Origin: Gammaproteobacteria bacterium
GTDB taxonomy: Bacteria; Pseudomonadota; Gammaproteobacteria; Eutrophobiales; Eutrophobiaceae
Length of the DNA stretch: 8,954 nucleotides
Direction: 5' to 3'
Assembly (NCBI GenBank): GCA_018676275.1
Contig: JABHFC010000123.1
Location: 1-8,954 of the forward strand
This document shows, piece by piece, positions 6,423 to 8,954 of the stretch. The number at the start of each line of letters is the position of its first letter. Positions within the stretch are counted from its first letter, which is position 1. The notes under the pieces are model-generated. The model did no database searches and had not been told where the DNA came from. It worked only from the letters and a program-made list of their open reading frames with translations. Both the position numbers and the translations under genes were made by a program.

Positions 6423-8873
6423 TTAAATACCGCCAAAGCTATAACTAATATTACCACCGAAGGTGCGCGGGTTTGGACGTAATCTAATACCACTTACGCC
6501 AAAGTTCTCCTGCGTTCCAGTGTAATACTCTTCATCGCCCAGGTTCTGCACGTAACCGGAGATGCTCCAGTTACCCATTTCAAAACCTGCGCGCAGGTTG
6601 ATTAAGTCATAGTCCGGGCTCAGGTATGGATATTCATTCGGACCTGAAAAGTGAGTAACACCATTATTCGGCGCAAGACCATTTAACTGGCGATTAACCA
6701 GACCTTCAATATCAGAGTACTGGCCATCCCTATGAATATATTCCAAACGCAGCCAGGCCTCATTATTGCCAATGGGCCAACGGTACTCACCAACCAGGTT
6801 GGCGGTCAGCTCAGGCGCCTTCGGCAAACCCAAACCCTGCAATTCAGGCGCCCAGCCACCTGACAGCTCGACCGTTTGCTGGCTGAGAATCTTGGTCTGG
6901 ATATAACCGATACCACCAGAAATCGTCAAATTATCGGAAACCAGTGCAACGAACTCGGCTTCAACGCCATCAGCTTTCGCGTCCGGTATATTGATAGTTT
7001 GCTCGAAGTTAGTTGCCAGGTCACCCGGCGTCAGAAAGAAGAACGACTCAAACTGCAGATCACGCCACTTCAGGTGAAACAGCGATGCATTCAAACGCAG
7101 TCGACTATCAAATAATTCAGATTTGAAACCAAGCTCGTAATTCCACAGCGTTTCCTTACCGTAGGGTGTGGAAAACGCGGGGGAACCAGCTGCGTTAGTG
7201 TTATTACCTACACTATGACCACCGGGCTTGTAGCCTTTCGAGATCATGGCATAGATATTCACTTCATCCATGACCTGGAAGCGAGCACCAAAGCGCGGTG
7301 AAAAGTCAGTAAAATCAGATTCCGCTGCAGCTTCAGGCCGCAAGCTGTTTGCAAAACTCTGGAAAAACGCGAAACCTGGGCCTCCAGGAAAACCTGGTGA
7401 ACCTGGAAAACAACATGTCGGCCCAATGCCATTCGCTAGCAAGCTCTTGTCAACCTGGTCCCAGGAGAAACGACCACCGGCTATCAGGTCGAGTGTGTCT
7501 GTCATGTGAAAGGTCAAATCAGCAAATATAGATTTGTTTTCGATCTCAAAGTTCTTCGTGTTAAAGGCCAAACCAAGTCCCGTTGGAAATGGAGGTAACC
7601 ACCCCGTTGTACCGTTTATTAAAGCGGTGGCATTTGAGGATATCCCGACTTTATTTGCCTGTTCCTGATCGTCTTTCGCGTACATCGCCCCGACGGTCCA
7701 GTCTACCGAATCGCCTGAATAATCCAGTCTTAATTCCGTGCTCCAGGAAAAGCCTTCATAAAGGTTTGAACGACTCAGAGTATCAACACCGCCAACCAGG
7801 TCCTGGTCAAAGAATCGTTTGTTTTCAGCATCAATAAAGCCCGAGATTGAAGTCAGCTTCATGTTGTCGTTGATTTGATGTTGAATATTTAGAATGGTAA
7901 TAACACCCTCATTCTTGTTGAATTCCGCTAAATCGTGGCTAAGTGTATTCCTGTTATTCGGATAGAAGCCAGTGCCGGGATCAATTGCTGCGCCAATCCC
8001 CAGTGTATCAACCGTGTCCACGTCCAGGATACCTGATGGTATGTTCTCATCATGACCCTGATCAGCATCTGAATAGATAAACGTCAGGCCTACGGTAGTC
8101 TTTTCCGTTGCATCCCAGGTCGCTTTCAAGCGAGCAGTAATTTCTTCATAGCCACTATTCTTCGCACCATTAGGCGTAAAGTTATTGAATGCTGCGTTCG
8201 GACATGAGGCTGCACTTGCGCCTGTTCGGCAGGCGTTTTTGACACGGCCACCGCTGTCCTCATAGGAAACCACGGCTCTTACTTTCAATGTATCTGAGAG
8301 AGGCGCATTCACTATGCCTGTTACCTTGCCCATCTCATTGGCATCTTCGTAGCTTTCGCCACCGATGGAAAGTTTCCAGCCGAATTCATCAGTAGGTTCT
8401 GCCGTTCTCAGGTTAAGTGCACCACCGACAGAGTTACGTCCGAAGAAAGTACCCTGTGGTCCTCGCAGGACTTCAATACTTTGCATATCCGGTAGCGCGG
8501 GGTTCGCTACCTGGTTGGGTACAGAAGCAACACTAAAACCATCAAGATAGACACCTACCGAGTTTACTGTGGCATTCTCACCGGATATCAGGTTTCCGAC
8601 ACCGCGAATGGCGATACCGACACCTTTACTCCCGGTCTGACCGTCATCAGTAAATGCAACGTTTGGCGTGAGTGCCAGGTAATCTCTGGCCGACTGGATG
8701 TTAGTCTGTTCAATGGTAGCACCAGTAAAGGCCGTCACACTAACAGGGACTTCCTGCAGGCTTTGTTCACGTCGTTGTGCTGTTACAACAACTTCTTCAA
8801 GTGCGACCTGTGCTTGCACTGGTATTGCAACAACGATACTTATAACGCTGATAATTAATGTTTTTATCTTCAT
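6423..8873 (-). CDS. TonB-dependent outer-membrane receptor
   Basis: This 816-residue protein has the normal length for the family. Residues 1-21 are a signal peptide ending VQA before Gln22. A TonB-box-like segment, LEEVVVTA, lies at 25-32, followed by RREQSLQEVPVSVTAF, the usual entry to the plug. The plug (about 38-160) shows IRGVG at 89-93, VYLDG at 108-112, and the LRGPQGTFFGRNSVGG block at 136-151. The rest is a 22-strand-type beta barrel with alternating aromatic strands and long loops, ending in NISYSFGGI; the usual final aromatic residue is followed here by three more residues. It would import a scarce substrate (iron chelate, vitamin, glycan or other) across the outer membrane with energy from TonB-ExbBD. 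The ligand cannot be read. Two Cys (215 and 224) may form a disulfide in an early extracellular loop, and a Pro-Gly-X repeat sits at 490-501. GAGGGG (8888-8883) lies 9 bases before the ATG and supports the start. It is probably monocistronic. Confidence 0.95.
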   Translation of the reverse strand: MKIKTLIISVISIVVAIPVQAQVALEEVVVTAQRREQSLQEVPVSVTAFTGATIEQTNIQSARDYLALTPNVAFTDDGQTGSKGVGIAIRGVGNLISGENATVNSVGVYLDGFSVASVPNQVANPALPDMQSIEVLRGPQGTFFGRNSVGGALNLRTAEPTDEFGWKLSIGGESYEDANEMGKVTGIVNAPLSDTLKVRAVVSYEDSGGRVKNACRTGASAASCPNAAFNNFTPNGAKNSGYEEITARLKATWDATEKTTVGLTFIYSDADQGHDENIPSGILDVDTVDTLGIGAAIDPGTGFYPNNRNTLSHDLAEFNKNEGVITILNIQHQINDNMKLTSISGFIDAENKRFFDQDLVGGVDTLSRSNLYEGFSWSTELRLDYSGDSVDWTVGAMYAKDDQEQANKVGISSNATALINGTTGWLPPFPTGLGLAFNTKNFEIENKSIFADLTFHMTDTLDLIAGGRFSWDQVDKSLLANGIGPTCCFPGSPGFPGGPGFAFFQSFANSLRPEAAAESDFTDFSPRFGARFQVMDEVNIYAMISKGYKPGGHSVGNNTNAAGSPAFSTPYGKETLWNYELGFKSELFDSRLRLNASLFHLKWRDLQFESFFFLTPGDLATNFEQTINIPDAKADGVEAEFVALVSDNLTISGGIGYIQTKILSQQTVELSGGWAPELQGLGLPKAPELTANLVGEYRWPIGNNEAWLRLEYIHRDGQYSDIEGLVNRQLNGLAPNNGVTHFSGPNEYPYLSPDYDLINLRAGFEMGNWSISGYVQNLGDEEYYTGTQENFGVSGIRLRPNPRTFGGNISYSFGGI
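7371..7406 (-). repeat. Four-copy 9-bp tandem repeat encoding Pro-Gly-X in the receptor
   Basis: On the coding (-) strand, four consecutive 9-base units each start with CCAGGT or CCTGGA: CCAGGTTCA, CCAGGTTTT, CCTGGAGGC, CCAGGTTTC. They encode PGS, PGF, PGG and PGF at residues 490-501, directly after a Cys-Cys-Phe at 487-489. The repeat keeps the frame and lies in what is probably a barrel loop. Copy number could vary by slippage in steps of three residues without breaking the gene. Confidence 0.8.
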
Positions 8874-8914
8874 CAGGTGAGACCCCTCTATACTCGGCTT
8901 GGTTTTGTCAATAA

Positions 8915-8943
8915 ATTAGAACTTTTACCCTAATAGCGCGCAA
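8915..8943 (-). promoter_or_regulatory. Candidate promoter of the receptor gene
   Basis: On the - strand, TTGCGC (8943-8938) and TCTAAT (8920-8915) are separated by 17 bases. The -10 box matches five of six consensus positions, the -35 box only three. Transcription would start near 8908 and leave a leader of about 35 bases before the ATG at 8873. The window ends close by, so operators further upstream (for example a Fur site) cannot be judged. Confidence 0.3.
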
Positions 8944-8954
8944 TTTAAAGATAA

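Noticed and set aside
7270..7531. Two + strand open frames opposite the receptor gene, one with a Gly-Lys-Pro-Gly-type run
   Set aside because: The apparent collagen-like run is the complement of the receptor's 9-bp repeat; the receptor frame is the real one.
8887..8911. Perfect TTGACA upstream of the receptor gene with TATAGA downstream, considered as a promoter
   Set aside because: The spacing is only 13 bases, and TATAGA overlaps the start of the GAGGGG ribosome binding site, leaving no room for a leader.

Overview
The window reads as chromosomal DNA of a Gram-negative bacterium with moderate GC. It has a TonB-dependent outer-membrane receptor with a classic signal peptide, a periplasmic amino-acid-type binding protein, and well-formed Shine-Dalgarno sites. 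The style of the receptor plug and of the thiamine-diphosphate (ThDP) enzyme suggests a marine-type gammaproteobacterium, but that is an impression and not a measurement. I see no tRNA, rRNA, CRISPR array, transposase or integrase.

Left block (1-5325, + strand): five open frames run in the same direction with very small gaps, so they are probably one transcription unit. (i) The 3' end of an unrecognised membrane-protein-like frame is cut by the left edge and overlaps the next gene by 13 bases. (ii) A 545-residue ThDP-dependent enzyme of the acetolactate synthase/decarboxylase superfamily. (iii) A 521-residue FAD-dependent oxidoreductase of the phytoene-desaturase/PYROXD2-like class. (iv) A secreted solute-binding protein of the general L-amino-acid (AapJ-like) family, in which residues expected to contact the ligand look altered. 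(v) A glutathione S-transferase-like protein. Together they look like uptake plus cytoplasmic conversion of a small carboxylate or amino-acid-related compound. The substrate cannot be read from the sequence.

Middle (5340-6107, - strand): a complete GlnQ/AapP-type amino-acid ABC transporter ATPase converges on the left block with only 14 bases between stop codons. It probably energises the same or a related importer. No permease gene lies in the window.

Right block (6108-8954): a roughly 300-base intergenic stretch contains a strong rho-independent terminator for the - strand. It follows an 816-residue TonB-dependent receptor gene, also on the - strand, that is complete with ribosome binding site and signal peptide. 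The receptor carries a short Pro-Gly-X tandem repeat encoded by a 9-bp DNA repeat. The last 80 bases hold its 5' leader and a weak promoter candidate.

No clear new mobile or defence system is visible. The part most worth following is the uncharacterised ThDP enzyme / FAD oxidoreductase / altered binding protein / GST gene set.
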